A DNA stretch of 5,717 nt from Patescibacteria group bacterium (GTDB lineage Bacteria > Patescibacteriota > WWE3 > UBA101185 > UBA10185): the NCBI GenBank assembly GCA_022710505.1, contig JAKLGS010000045.1, forward strand, positions 1 to 5,717. The letters run 5' to 3'. The notes below the pieces were generated by a model that worked only from the letters and a program-made list of their open reading frames with translations, made no database searches and had not been told where the DNA came from. Positions 1 through 4,067 of the stretch are shown here, in pieces; within the stretch, counting starts at the first letter, position 1; each line of letters opens with the position of its first letter. Both the position numbers and the translations under genes were made by a program.

Positions 1-256
1 AGATTTAGAAGACATAGATGTCGCTAGAATATCAAATAGATTGGAAGGTGAAGGTTTAATAAATTTTGGTATTTATGACAGAGGAGATAATGGCGATTAT
101 TGGCTTGAAGTAGAGTATTACAGCAAAATAGGCAAAACAATAATTTGGGATAGTCAATTTTGTTTCGGCGAAGATGTAAACGAATTAGCCGACATACTAA
201 TTGATACCCAAAAATCAATCGATGAGTTTGAGTTATCAATTAAATTACAAAAATGA
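1..256 (+). CDS. Small acidic protein of unknown function, 5' end missing
   Basis: The reading frame is open from base 2, with no stop before it, so the gene almost certainly begins upstream of the window; the visible part is 84 residues. A TTG at 41 is the first start-like codon in frame, but it has no ribosome binding site and the frame upstream (residues DLEDIDVARI) reads as normal protein. The ATG at 18 is in another frame. The protein is acidic, with an aromatic, strand-like middle (YWLEVEYYSKIG, TIIWDSQFCFGED) and a helical C-terminal end. I do not recognise the family. The stop TGA overlaps the next start as ATGA (253-256), which suggests translational coupling. The real start and total length cannot be known from here. 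Confidence 0.75.
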   Translation, partial: DLEDIDVARISNRLEGEGLINFGIYDRGDNGDYWLEVEYYSKIGKTIIWDSQFCFGEDVNELADILIDTQKSIDEFELSIKLQK

Positions 257-444
257 CAAATAAAATCTTATATCAATTACAGACTGATGATATTTTAGCA
301 GTAGCCAAAGATATGGGAATTGACGAAAAACTTATCACCAAAGAGGTTATAGAGAGTGTGGTAAAGGGGTGGGAGAGTGGTTTAGAGTGGTATGAAGTTA
401 CTAGAATAGCACTAGGCAATGCCTTGGAGGATAAAAATGAATAA
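253..444 (+). CDS. Small mostly helical protein of unknown function (63 aa)
   Basis: This 63-residue protein starts at an ATG that overlaps the previous stop (ATGA). It has no clear ribosome binding site of its own, so it probably depends on ribosomes finishing the gene before it. The sequence looks wholly helical and acidic: QTDDILAVAKDMGIDEKLI, then EVIESVVKGWESGLEWYEV, then a short tail. The GLEWYEVTRIAL segment looks like a packed amphipathic helix. No catalytic motif, membrane span or cysteine pair is visible. It sits in a string of four small genes of the type common in phage early or accessory regions. I do not recognise the family; the reality of the gene rests on the tight overlaps at both ends. 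Confidence 0.72.
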   Translation: MTNKILYQLQTDDILAVAKDMGIDEKLITKEVIESVVKGWESGLEWYEVTRIALGNALEDKNE

Positions 445-628
445 AGAAGATTTGAAATTGCTAGAAACTAGGTTAGCTTCTAACATATTCTTTTTAGAGT
501 GGATACTTAAAAATTATGGCGATATGTCACTGAGACGGGATAAAAACGAAATAGAAAACGGAGAACCCGAAAACTTTTCCGATATTATTAAAGATTTAGA
601 GGATATCAGAAATGAAATTGATAACTAA
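437..628 (+). CDS. Small acidic helical protein of unknown function (63 aa)
   Basis: I chose the ATG at 437 rather than the in-frame ATG at 419 because GGAGG (426-430) lies 6 bases before 437 and none precedes 419. The frame then overlaps the end of the previous gene by 8 bases. The 63-residue product (MNKEDLKLLETRLASNIFF...) appears to be two acidic helices: residues 3-25, with a hydrophobic NIFFLEWIL stretch, and residues 45-63 (FSDIIKDLEDIRNEIDN). They are joined by a charged linker with NEIENGEPEN. The hydrophobic stretch is too short and too charged around it for a confident membrane span. No known domain is recognised. It is probably translated as part of the same message as its neighbours. 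Confidence 0.75.
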   Translation: MNKEDLKLLETRLASNIFFLEWILKNYGDMSLRRDKNEIENGEPENFSDIIKDLEDIRNEIDN

Positions 629-827
629 AACAAATATAAACTGGTATCTATACAAAGAGTTTGGCAGTTACTATAAATTGACAAACGGGATTTTGATGTT
701 TTGTCCTATGCTAGATGACGGCAGTCGAGAGGATAGTGAGAATGAAGTAGATTTTGAGTTGCTAGACGGCGAAAAAATAGTTGATAGGTTAAAAGAAATA
801 GTTATTGAGTTAGTATCAAAACCTTGA
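612..827 (+). CDS. Small acidic protein of unknown function (71 aa)
   Basis: The start ATG at 612 lies inside the end of the previous gene (17-base overlap) and has AGAGGA (598-603) 8 bases upstream, a good ribosome binding site. The 71-residue protein has a strand-rich, aromatic N-terminal half (INWYLYKEFGSYYKL, GILMFCPMLDDG), an acidic loop (SREDSENEVDFE) and a C-terminal helix (EKIVDRLKEIVIELV). I recognise no family. Its TGA stop (825-827) lies inside the -35 box of promoter P1, so the end of this operon and the start of the next share bases. No hairpin terminator separates them, so transcripts probably continue into the next operon. Confidence 0.75.
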   Translation: MKLITKTNINWYLYKEFGSYYKLTNGILMFCPMLDDGSREDSENEVDFELLDGEKIVDRLKEIVIELVSKP

Positions 828-862
828 CAAGCATTGTTAAGTATGGTATAATATAGTATAAT
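824..862 (+). promoter_or_regulatory. Promoter P1: sigma70-type consensus with duplicated -10 box
   Basis: TTGACA (824-829), a 17-base spacer and TATAAT (847-852) make a perfect housekeeping consensus, with an extended -10 TGG just before the hexamer. A second TATAAT (857-862) follows exactly 10 bases later, and a weaker -35, TTGTTA (834-839, 4 of 6 matches), is 17 bases upstream of it. The site therefore reads as two overlapping promoters offset by one helical turn. Expected transcription starts are near 859 and 869, leaving a 24-34 base leader with a ribosome binding site before the ATG at 893. The block AATATAGTATAAT (850-862) recurs exactly in P2 and P3. Confidence 0.9.
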
Positions 863-875
863 TATAAATTAAAAT
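858..875 (+). repeat. AT-rich leader repeat, copy 1 (18 nt)
   Basis: ATAATTATAAATTAAAAT overlaps the second -10 box of P1 and runs into the leader of the 893 gene. The identical 18 bases occur at 3208-3225, just before the AAA+ gene. In both places the next gene begins ATGAAAAAA. The repeat is made only of A and T, so chance is not negligible in this genome. Confidence 0.6.
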
Positions 876-892
876 AAAAAGGAAAAATTAAA

Positions 893-1051
893 ATGAAAAA
901 ATATAAAATAGTCCTACATTATGAGGAAACTATTAAAGCAAAAGACGAACAAGAGGCAGAAGAAAAATTTTACAATGATACTGTATACGATAGTCAATCA
1001 GACGCCGAAAGTTTTCTTATGGACAATTTGACAGTTAAGGAGGAAAAATAA
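893..1051 (+). CDS. DpnD/PcfM-like small protein (52 aa)
   Basis: This 52-residue protein (MKKYKIVLHYEETIKAKDEQ...) starts at the first ATG after P1, with AAGGAAA (879-885) as ribosome binding site about 7 bases upstream. It has a short beta-strand start (KYKIVLHYEETIKA), then a charged helix (DEQEAEEKFYN), then a strand-like tail (LTVKEEK). That layout and the 'T-I-x-A-x-x-x-x-x-A-x-E-K-aromatic' pattern resemble the small DpnD/PcfM-type proteins found in phages and conjugative elements, whose role is not well defined. The same pattern returns in the 2300-2449 gene, so the two are probably distant paralogues. The stop TAA (1049-1051) shares its last A with the next ATG (TAATG), implying coupled translation. 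Family assignment is from pattern only. Confidence 0.8.
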   Translation: MKKYKIVLHYEETIKAKDEQEAEEKFYNDTVYDSQSDAESFLMDNLTVKEEK

Positions 1052-1650
1052 TGGGACAGTATTTTTACCCAGTCAGTCTAGACAAAAAACAATATGTGTA
1101 TTCACACGATTTCAAGACCAAGCACAAGAGAGATGACGGTTCGACTTTTACTTGTGGTGAGGGCTTAAAGTTAATGGAGCATAGTTATATCGGCAACAAA
1201 TTGATGAACGCTGTCGAGAACTTAATTATCCCGACGGGTAGTTGGTATAAGGAAAGATTAGTTTGGGCTGGTGATTACGCCGACCACGAGGCAGGTTATT
1301 CAAAGACCGCCGAGGGATATGATGTAAACTTACATTCAATTGTTCAAAATGAGGGTCAAAAAATTCACCCCTCTACTAAAAGAGTGCCAAAGAAATATCA
1401 CTATCTTACAAATCACACACAAAAAGTTGTCGTTGACTTAAATGACTTACAAGAAATAAAAGATTGGGCAGGGGCTAAAATTCACCCATTATCTTTGCTA
1501 GTATGTGAGGGTAACGGCAGAGGCGGTGGTGATTTTTGTGGAGAGGACGCTAGAATTGGCAGTTGGGCGAGAAATAGCATTTCACTTGAAGACCATATTG
1601 AGGACGGCTACGAGTTGATTGAGTGTCAATTTGTGGAGGACGAAAGATGA
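1051..1650 (+). CDS. Conserved phage/plasmid-type protein starting MGQY, function unknown (199 aa)
   Basis: An excellent ribosome binding site, AAGGAGG (1037-1043), stands 7 bases before the ATG, which overlaps the previous stop. The product has a run of distinctive blocks: MGQYFYPVSLDK (1-12), YSHDF (17-21), GLKLMEHSYIGN (38-49), WAGDYAD (72-78), YHYLTNHTQKVVVDL (116-130), HPLSLLVCEGNGRGGGDF (145-162) and IGSWARNSISLED (169-181). I recall similar MGQY...GLKLMEHS proteins in phages, plasmids and integrated elements of many bacteria; no function is known to me. The GNGRGGGD loop is conspicuous but is not a Walker A motif (no GK[ST]). There is no signal peptide or membrane segment. Between SHDF and GLKLMEH there is a charged stretch (22-37) that I think is longer than in typical members; that comparison is from memory. 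Confidence 0.88.
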   Translation: MGQYFYPVSLDKKQYVYSHDFKTKHKRDDGSTFTCGEGLKLMEHSYIGNKLMNAVENLIIPTGSWYKERLVWAGDYADHEAGYSKTAEGYDVNLHSIVQNEGQKIHPSTKRVPKKYHYLTNHTQKVVVDLNDLQEIKDWAGAKIHPLSLLVCEGNGRGGGDFCGEDARIGSWARNSISLEDHIEDGYELIECQFVEDER

Positions 1651-1769
1651 TTTTTGTGACATCTTTTATTGCCTTGGCGCTTTCATTAGCTTGTGGAGTA
1701 TTTATGGGCTGGTTGATATTCAAGATAGTTGATTACCTTGCCGAAAAGAAATTTGGAGGTAAAAAATGA
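1647..1769 (+). CDS. Tiny single-span membrane protein (40 aa)
   Basis: The ATG at 1647 overlaps the previous stop (ATGA) and has GGAGG (1635-1639) 7 bases upstream; its own TGA overlaps the next ATG in the same way. Those signals on both sides make this short frame credible. The 40 residues are one hydrophobic segment from about 2 to 25 (IFVTSFIALALSLACGVFMG and onward), followed by a short basic tail (DYLAEKKFGGKK). This predicts one inner-membrane helix with a cytoplasmic, positively charged C-terminus. Small membrane proteins of this type are common in phages (for example superinfection exclusion or lysis accessories), but nothing here shows which role, if any, applies. The Cys at 16 lacks a lipobox-like setting. 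Confidence 0.75.
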   Translation: MIFVTSFIALALSLACGVFMGWLIFKIVDYLAEKKFGGKK

Positions 1770-1975
1770 TAGTCAAAGTTCAAATGTCACTATTCACAAC
1801 CGCAAGTTGCCCGCAAGTTTTGATTTATAATGAGGATAGAACAGTTATGTGGCAAGGAGACGCTCCAAAGGGATTGAAAAAACTGATGAAGGGAGAACCA
1901 AAGAAATTTTTTTACGCTACCACTAAAAATAAAAATATCATTTTAGGTGAGGAGGCAGAATGGCAAGATTGGTAA
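1766..1975 (+). CDS. Small protein of unknown function (69 aa)
   Basis: The ATG overlaps the stop of the membrane-protein gene (ATGA) and has GGAGG (1755-1759) 6 bases upstream. The 69-residue product starts with beta-strand-like sequence (MIVKVQMSLFTTASCPQVLI), continues with YNEDRTVMWQGDAPKGLKKL and KKFFYATTKNKNIILGEE, and ends in tryptophan-rich EAEWQDW. Short alternating strands suggest a small beta-barrel or sandwich fold. I recognise no family. The last 16 bases overlap the start of the next gene, whose ribosome binding site lies inside this frame, so these two genes are almost surely translated from one message. Confidence 0.8.
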   Translation: MIVKVQMSLFTTASCPQVLIYNEDRTVMWQGDAPKGLKKLMKGEPKKFFYATTKNKNIILGEEAEWQDW

Positions 1976-2316
1976 AATTTTGGAGGCATTGTGAGAATGA
2001 CGCTAAAATTAGTGGGACTTGCTACGATAAACGGGTCAAATATACCGATGAGGACAAAGAAAATATAAGGCGACTTTATTCCGAGGGCAAAGGAATTCAC
2101 GAAATAACTAGAATTATTGGGTGTAGCAAAAGATATGTTCAATTTACTTTGTTTCCCGAAAGATTAGTTCAAGCAAGAGCAAATCGAGATTGGACAAAAT
2201 ATCACGACAGGAAAGAATTGACTAGAATGACAAGAGAATTAAGACAACGCAAAAAATTACTAATTCAACAGGGGCTTATAGTTCCCCAAAGGAGAAAAAA
2301 TGAAGTTCACAGTTAG
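1960..2316 (+). CDS. Basic helix-turn-helix DNA-binding protein (118 aa)
   Basis: A strong GAGGAGG (1949-1955) precedes the ATG by 4 bases. Residues 29-66 form a helix-turn-helix of the resolvase/Hin-like or HTH_23 kind: first helix around TDEDKENIRRLYSEGK, second IHEITRII, turn GCS, and recognition helix KRYVQFTL. The pattern after it (FPERLVQARANRDW..YHDRKELTRMTRELRQRKK) is a long basic helix typical of short phage HTH proteins, where 'PER' follows the recognition helix and a DR/EK-rich arm ends the protein. It probably binds DNA as a small regulator; its target is unknown. There is no catalytic domain, so it is not a recombinase itself. Residues 1-28 contain two Cys (11, 21) and a His but no clear metal site. 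It overlaps the next gene by 17 bases. Confidence 0.85.
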   Translation: MARLVKFWRHCENDAKISGTCYDKRVKYTDEDKENIRRLYSEGKGIHEITRIIGCSKRYVQFTLFPERLVQARANRDWTKYHDRKELTRMTRELRQRKKLLIQQGLIVPQRRKNEVHS

Positions 2317-2449
2317 TGGCACAAATACAGAGTTTTTAGAAAGTAAAACCATTGAGGCAGATAGCAAAGAACAAGCTATCGAGAAATACCAAGAGCTATG
2401 GGAAAATGGTGAGATTTTGGTGGTTGATAGTGAGGTCAAAGTTAATTAA
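2300..2449 (+). CDS. Second DpnD/PcfM-like small protein (49 aa)
   Basis: AAAGGAG (2288-2294) lies 5 bases before the ATG at 2300, which is inside the end of the HTH gene. The 49-residue product (MKFTVSGTNTEFLESKTIEA...) has a strand start, the block KTIEADSKEQAIEKYQELW, and a strand tail (EILVVDSEVKVN). The middle block aligns with ETIKAKDEQEAEEKF of the 893-1051 protein, so both belong to the same small-protein type (DpnD/PcfM-like beta-beta-alpha-beta). This gene closes the P1 operon; promoter P2 starts 4 bases after its stop. The role is unknown. I am confident it is translated because of the ribosome binding site and the conserved pattern. Confidence 0.8.
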   Translation: MKFTVSGTNTEFLESKTIEADSKEQAIEKYQELWENGEILVVDSEVKVN

Positions 2450-2453
2450 ACCA

Positions 2454-2482
2454 TTGACAAAGGTGTTACAATATAGTATAAT
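2454..2482 (+). promoter_or_regulatory. Promoter P2: consensus promoter placed for a leaderless transcript
   Basis: TTGACA (2454-2459), 17 bases, TATAAT (2477-2482). Only 8 bases (ATAAAAAT) separate the -10 box from the ATG at 2491. Transcription normally starts about 7 bases past the -10 box, which puts the 5' end at about 2489-2491, on or next to the start codon. No ribosome binding site is possible on such an RNA. A half-matching TACAAT (2467-2472) lies 10 bases upstream of the -10 box, matching the duplicated -10 seen in P1. The shared block AATATAGTATAAT is at 2470-2482. Confidence 0.9.
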
Positions 2483-2490
2483 ATAAAAAT

Positions 2491-2673
2491 ATGAAAGCAA
2501 AAGATAAATTACTTACCTTAAAACAAGTCGCCGATATGCTTGGAGTAAACAAAGAAACCTTGCGTCGATGGGACAATAATGGGACATTTCCTGCTGTCAA
2601 GATAAATGCTAGGGGACATAGACGATATTTACAATCGGCGGTTACTGCTTATCTCAAACGCTATGGAATTTAA
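2491..2673 (+). CDS. Excisionase/MerR-like helix-turn-helix protein (60 aa)
   Basis: The 60-residue product is a single winged-helix domain of the MerR/excisionase type (HTH_17): LTLKQVADMLGVNKETLRRW (8-27) holds the two helices of the HTH, NNGTFPAVKINARGHRRY (29-46) is the wing with the characteristic GHRRY, and SAVTAYLKRYG (49-59) is the closing helix. This is the fold of phage excisionases, BldC-like regulators and the N-terminus of IS607 resolvases; no effector or catalytic domain is attached. It may act as a repressor/activator or a recombination directionality factor; no integrase is visible, so excisionase function is unproven. The ATG is fixed because the next in-frame Met (16) would destroy the domain, yet it has no ribosome binding site and lies 8 bases after the P2 -10 box. 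Its stop overlaps the next gene by 11 bases. Confidence 0.9.
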   Translation: MKAKDKLLTLKQVADMLGVNKETLRRWDNNGTFPAVKINARGHRRYLQSAVTAYLKRYGI

Positions 2674-3211
2674 CGATTTTGTTGATGTAGCCAAAAAAGC
2701 CTTTGATAAAACACAAGAGGCAATGCCTATGGTAATAATTACTTCGGGAAAGAAAGAATTTCCCTTTCCAGTTAATACAGAACACAAGCAATTATCGTAT
2801 AGCCTTATAGGCAAAACAGTTGCTTTGCTAGGCGAAAAGATTGATTTTATTACTAGCCTTTCCGAATGCTGGATGGGGACAGACCCAAATAAATTACCAT
2901 CGGAGTGTGCCGACAAAGATGAGGGAGTTATCGTGGTTCAAACCGAAGTGGCTACTGGCGAAACAAAAGCCAAAATGTTTCTTATAAGAGGAAACGACAA
3001 ACGCATTTTAGTTGAAAAAGACGAAACCAAAGGGACAGTCGAGATAGAGGATAATGTTAGTAAAACCATTTTACAAAGTTATCTTGAAACCAAAGGAAAA
3101 ATGGCTTCTGCTGGGATTAAACCGCTAGAAGACGAAGACCTTTGTTTATCTAAGATGGCTGAGATAAGTCAAAAGTTAGACAATGCCAAAGCTTTTAGAG
3201 CTGAGGCATAA
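2663..3211 (+). CDS. Protein of unknown function beside the AAA+ gene (182 aa)
   Basis: The frame is open from an ATG at 2606, but that start would overlap 68 bases of the HTH gene; the ATG at 2663 (MEFNDFVDVAKKAF...) overlaps by only 11 bases and looks like a natural N-terminus. Neither has a clear ribosome binding site, so coupling to the HTH gene is likely. Residues 1-20 are helical, 20-75 alternate strand and helix (MVIITSGKKEFPFPV, SLIGKTVALLGEKIDFITSL), 90-145 look beta-rich (GVIVVQTEVATGETKAKMFL, KRILVEKD, GTVEIED), and the rest is helical with an Ala-rich tail. 'GKTVALLGEK' is not a P-loop. I recognise no family. It precedes a short AAA+ ATPase by 18 bases, so it could be that ATPase's partner; this is inference from position only. 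Confidence 0.85.
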   Translation: MEFNDFVDVAKKAFDKTQEAMPMVIITSGKKEFPFPVNTEHKQLSYSLIGKTVALLGEKIDFITSLSECWMGTDPNKLPSECADKDEGVIVVQTEVATGETKAKMFLIRGNDKRILVEKDETKGTVEIEDNVSKTILQSYLETKGKMASAGIKPLEDEDLCLSKMAEISQKLDNAKAFRAEA

Positions 3212-3225
3212 TTATAAATTAAAAT
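3208..3225 (+). repeat. AT-rich leader repeat, copy 2 (18 nt)
   Basis: An exact copy of the 18 bases at 858-875. It begins inside the stop codon of the 182-aa gene and ends 4 bases before the ATG of the AAA+ gene, filling nearly the whole 18-base gap. No TTGACA is correctly placed upstream, so I do not call a promoter here. Since the AAA+ gene lacks a ribosome binding site, the A/U-rich tract may help initiation, for example by binding ribosomal protein S1; that is inference. Confidence 0.55.
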
Positions 3226-3229
3226 TAAG

Positions 3230-3745
3230 ATGAAAAAAAATACTTTTCAGTATGGGGGAATTGATATTGACATAATCAATTCAAAGTCAAATAAAGTGCC
3301 AACACAAGCACACGAGATTATTCTTCGACCTGAGGACTCAAAGGCTTTGGCAATTGCTATCACACAAGACATACCCTGTTTATTGCTTGGAGAGTCCAGC
3401 GTGGGCAAAACAAGCGCCGTAAAGTATTTAGCTTTCAAAAGAAAACAAGGTTATGTTCGTATCAACATGCACGGTTATGCTACACCAGATGAGCTAATTG
3501 GCACGAAGTCAATCAAGAACGGCACTACCTATTACGAAAACGGAATTCTTACAAATGCGATGATTGAGGGGGACATAGTTGTCTTAGATGAATTGAATGC
3601 TACGCCACCCGACTGCACCTTTATTATTCACGGCTTATTAGATGACGACAAACAAATTTCACTTCCAAATGGGGTTAAAGTTGATAATATCGAGGACTTA
3701 CCCAAAGAGTTATTGACCTTAACTCGAAAGATAATTCATAGATAG
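3230..3745 (+). CDS. Short MoxR/AAA_5-like AAA+ ATPase lacking its C-terminal half
   Basis: The 171-residue protein has the front of an AAA+ domain of the MoxR/CbbQ/McrB-like class (AAA_5). The Walker A is GESSVGKT (54-61). Next is the class-typical strand and loop RINMHGYATPDELIGT (77-92), then a Walker B of DIVVLDELN (115-123) with acidic D120/E121. In this family the domain goes on for roughly 100 or more residues with sensor 1 (often ATxNP), an arginine finger and the lid. Here the frame stops with KVDNIEDLPKELLTLTRKIIHR, so all of those are missing. Neither other forward frame continues it, and reading through the TAG meets TAA after six codons. It may be a decayed remnant, an internal deletion or a minimal protein that works with a partner. 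The start has no good ribosome binding site (TTAAG only). Promoter P3 begins 4 bases after the stop. Confidence 0.85.
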   Translation: MKKNTFQYGGIDIDIINSKSNKVPTQAHEIILRPEDSKALAIAITQDIPCLLLGESSVGKTSAVKYLAFKRKQGYVRINMHGYATPDELIGTKSIKNGTTYYENGILTNAMIEGDIVVLDELNATPPDCTFIIHGLLDDDKQISLPNGVKVDNIEDLPKELLTLTRKIIHR

Positions 3746-3748
3746 TCC

Positions 3749-3777
3749 TTGACAACTATGGTTTAATATAGTATAAT
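3749..3777 (+). promoter_or_regulatory. Promoter P3: consensus promoter placed for a leaderless transcript
   Basis: TTGACA (3749-3754), 17 bases, TATAAT (3772-3777). The ATG at 3783 is only 5 bases beyond the -10 box, so transcription should start at or just beside that ATG (about 3783-3784). TTTAAT (3762-3767) sits 10 bases upstream of the -10 box as the degenerate partner of the duplicated box. The shared block AATATAGTATAAT is at 3765-3777. The promoter follows the AAA+ stop codon with no terminator between. Confidence 0.9.
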
Positions 3778-3782
3778 ATCTT

Positions 3783-4067
3783 ATGTATATAAATAAAAAA
3801 ACACAAGATTACTTGAAATCATTAAATGGGGGAGATACTCCTCAATTTAGATTTGCCTTGAAAAGATTAAAGAAAGAGTTATCCACTTATCCAGATTGGT
3901 ATTTTGGCTATACACCGATTAAACCTAATGAAATTATGGTTGATGACGCTAACGGTTATACACATATATTTGAAATTCAAGCCGATGGCTCACTCAAAGA
4001 GATGAGCGATTACTATGACAAATTACACGAGGATAATGAAATAGCCAAAGAGGAGGCTTTAAGATGA
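3783..4067 (+). CDS. Protein of unknown function, likely leaderless (94 aa)
   Basis: The 94-residue product starts MYINKKTQDYLKSLNGGD. The next in-frame Met is near residue 50, so the ATG at 3783 is the likely start although it has no room for a ribosome binding site after P3. Residues 5-35 are helical and basic (QDYLKSLN, FRFALKRLKKELSTY), 36-70 contain WYFGYTPIKPNEIMVDDAN and YTHIFEIQADGSL, suggesting a small beta hairpin, and the C-terminus is an acidic helix (YYDKLHEDNEIAKEEALR). I recognise no family. It is the first gene of the operon that carries the RadA-like ATPase, and its stop overlaps that gene's start (ATGA), so the two are translationally coupled and may act in the same process. 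Confidence 0.82.
   Translation: MYINKKTQDYLKSLNGGDTPQFRFALKRLKKELSTYPDWYFGYTPIKPNEIMVDDANGYTHIFEIQADGSLKEMSDYYDKLHEDNEIAKEEALR

Noticed and set aside
24..239. Minus-strand open frame of 71 codons
   Set aside because: It lies antisense to the first gene, starts without a ribosome binding site and has a composition expected of the reverse of an acidic A+T-rich gene. The other minus-strand frames (around 1912-2142, 2629-2916, 3247-3438, 3994-4287 and 5362-5643) fail for the same reasons.
678..683. TTGACA inside the fourth gene
   Set aside because: No -10-like hexamer lies 16-18 bases downstream, and it codes for conserved-looking protein sequence.
828..892. Intrinsic terminator between operons
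   Set aside because: The gaps at 828-892, 2450-2490 and 3746-3782 hold promoters and A/T-rich leader but no GC-rich hairpin followed by T residues.
1028..1033. TTGACA just before the MGQY gene
   Set aside because: The bases 17 downstream are the ribosome binding site and start codon region, with no TATAAT; it is coding sequence of the 52-aa gene.
2606..2662. Longer N-terminus for the 182-aa gene from the ATG at 2606
   Set aside because: It would overlap 68 bases of the well-supported HTH gene and has no ribosome binding site; the extra residues look like out-of-frame HTH coding sequence.
3207..3218. Possible promoter before the AAA+ gene (CATAAT or TATAAA as -10)
   Set aside because: No -35-like sequence stands 16-18 bases upstream of either hexamer, so I list only the repeat.
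3233..3240. Run of eight A after the AAA+ start codon as a phase-variation tract
   Set aside because: Runs of this length occur by chance in A+T-rich DNA and encode Lys-Lys-Asn; no evidence of switching can be drawn from one sequence.
3743..3745. TAG stop of the AAA+ gene as a recoded codon that would restore the full domain
   Set aside because: Read-through yields only six more codons before TAA, through the P3 promoter, so no missing domain is recovered.
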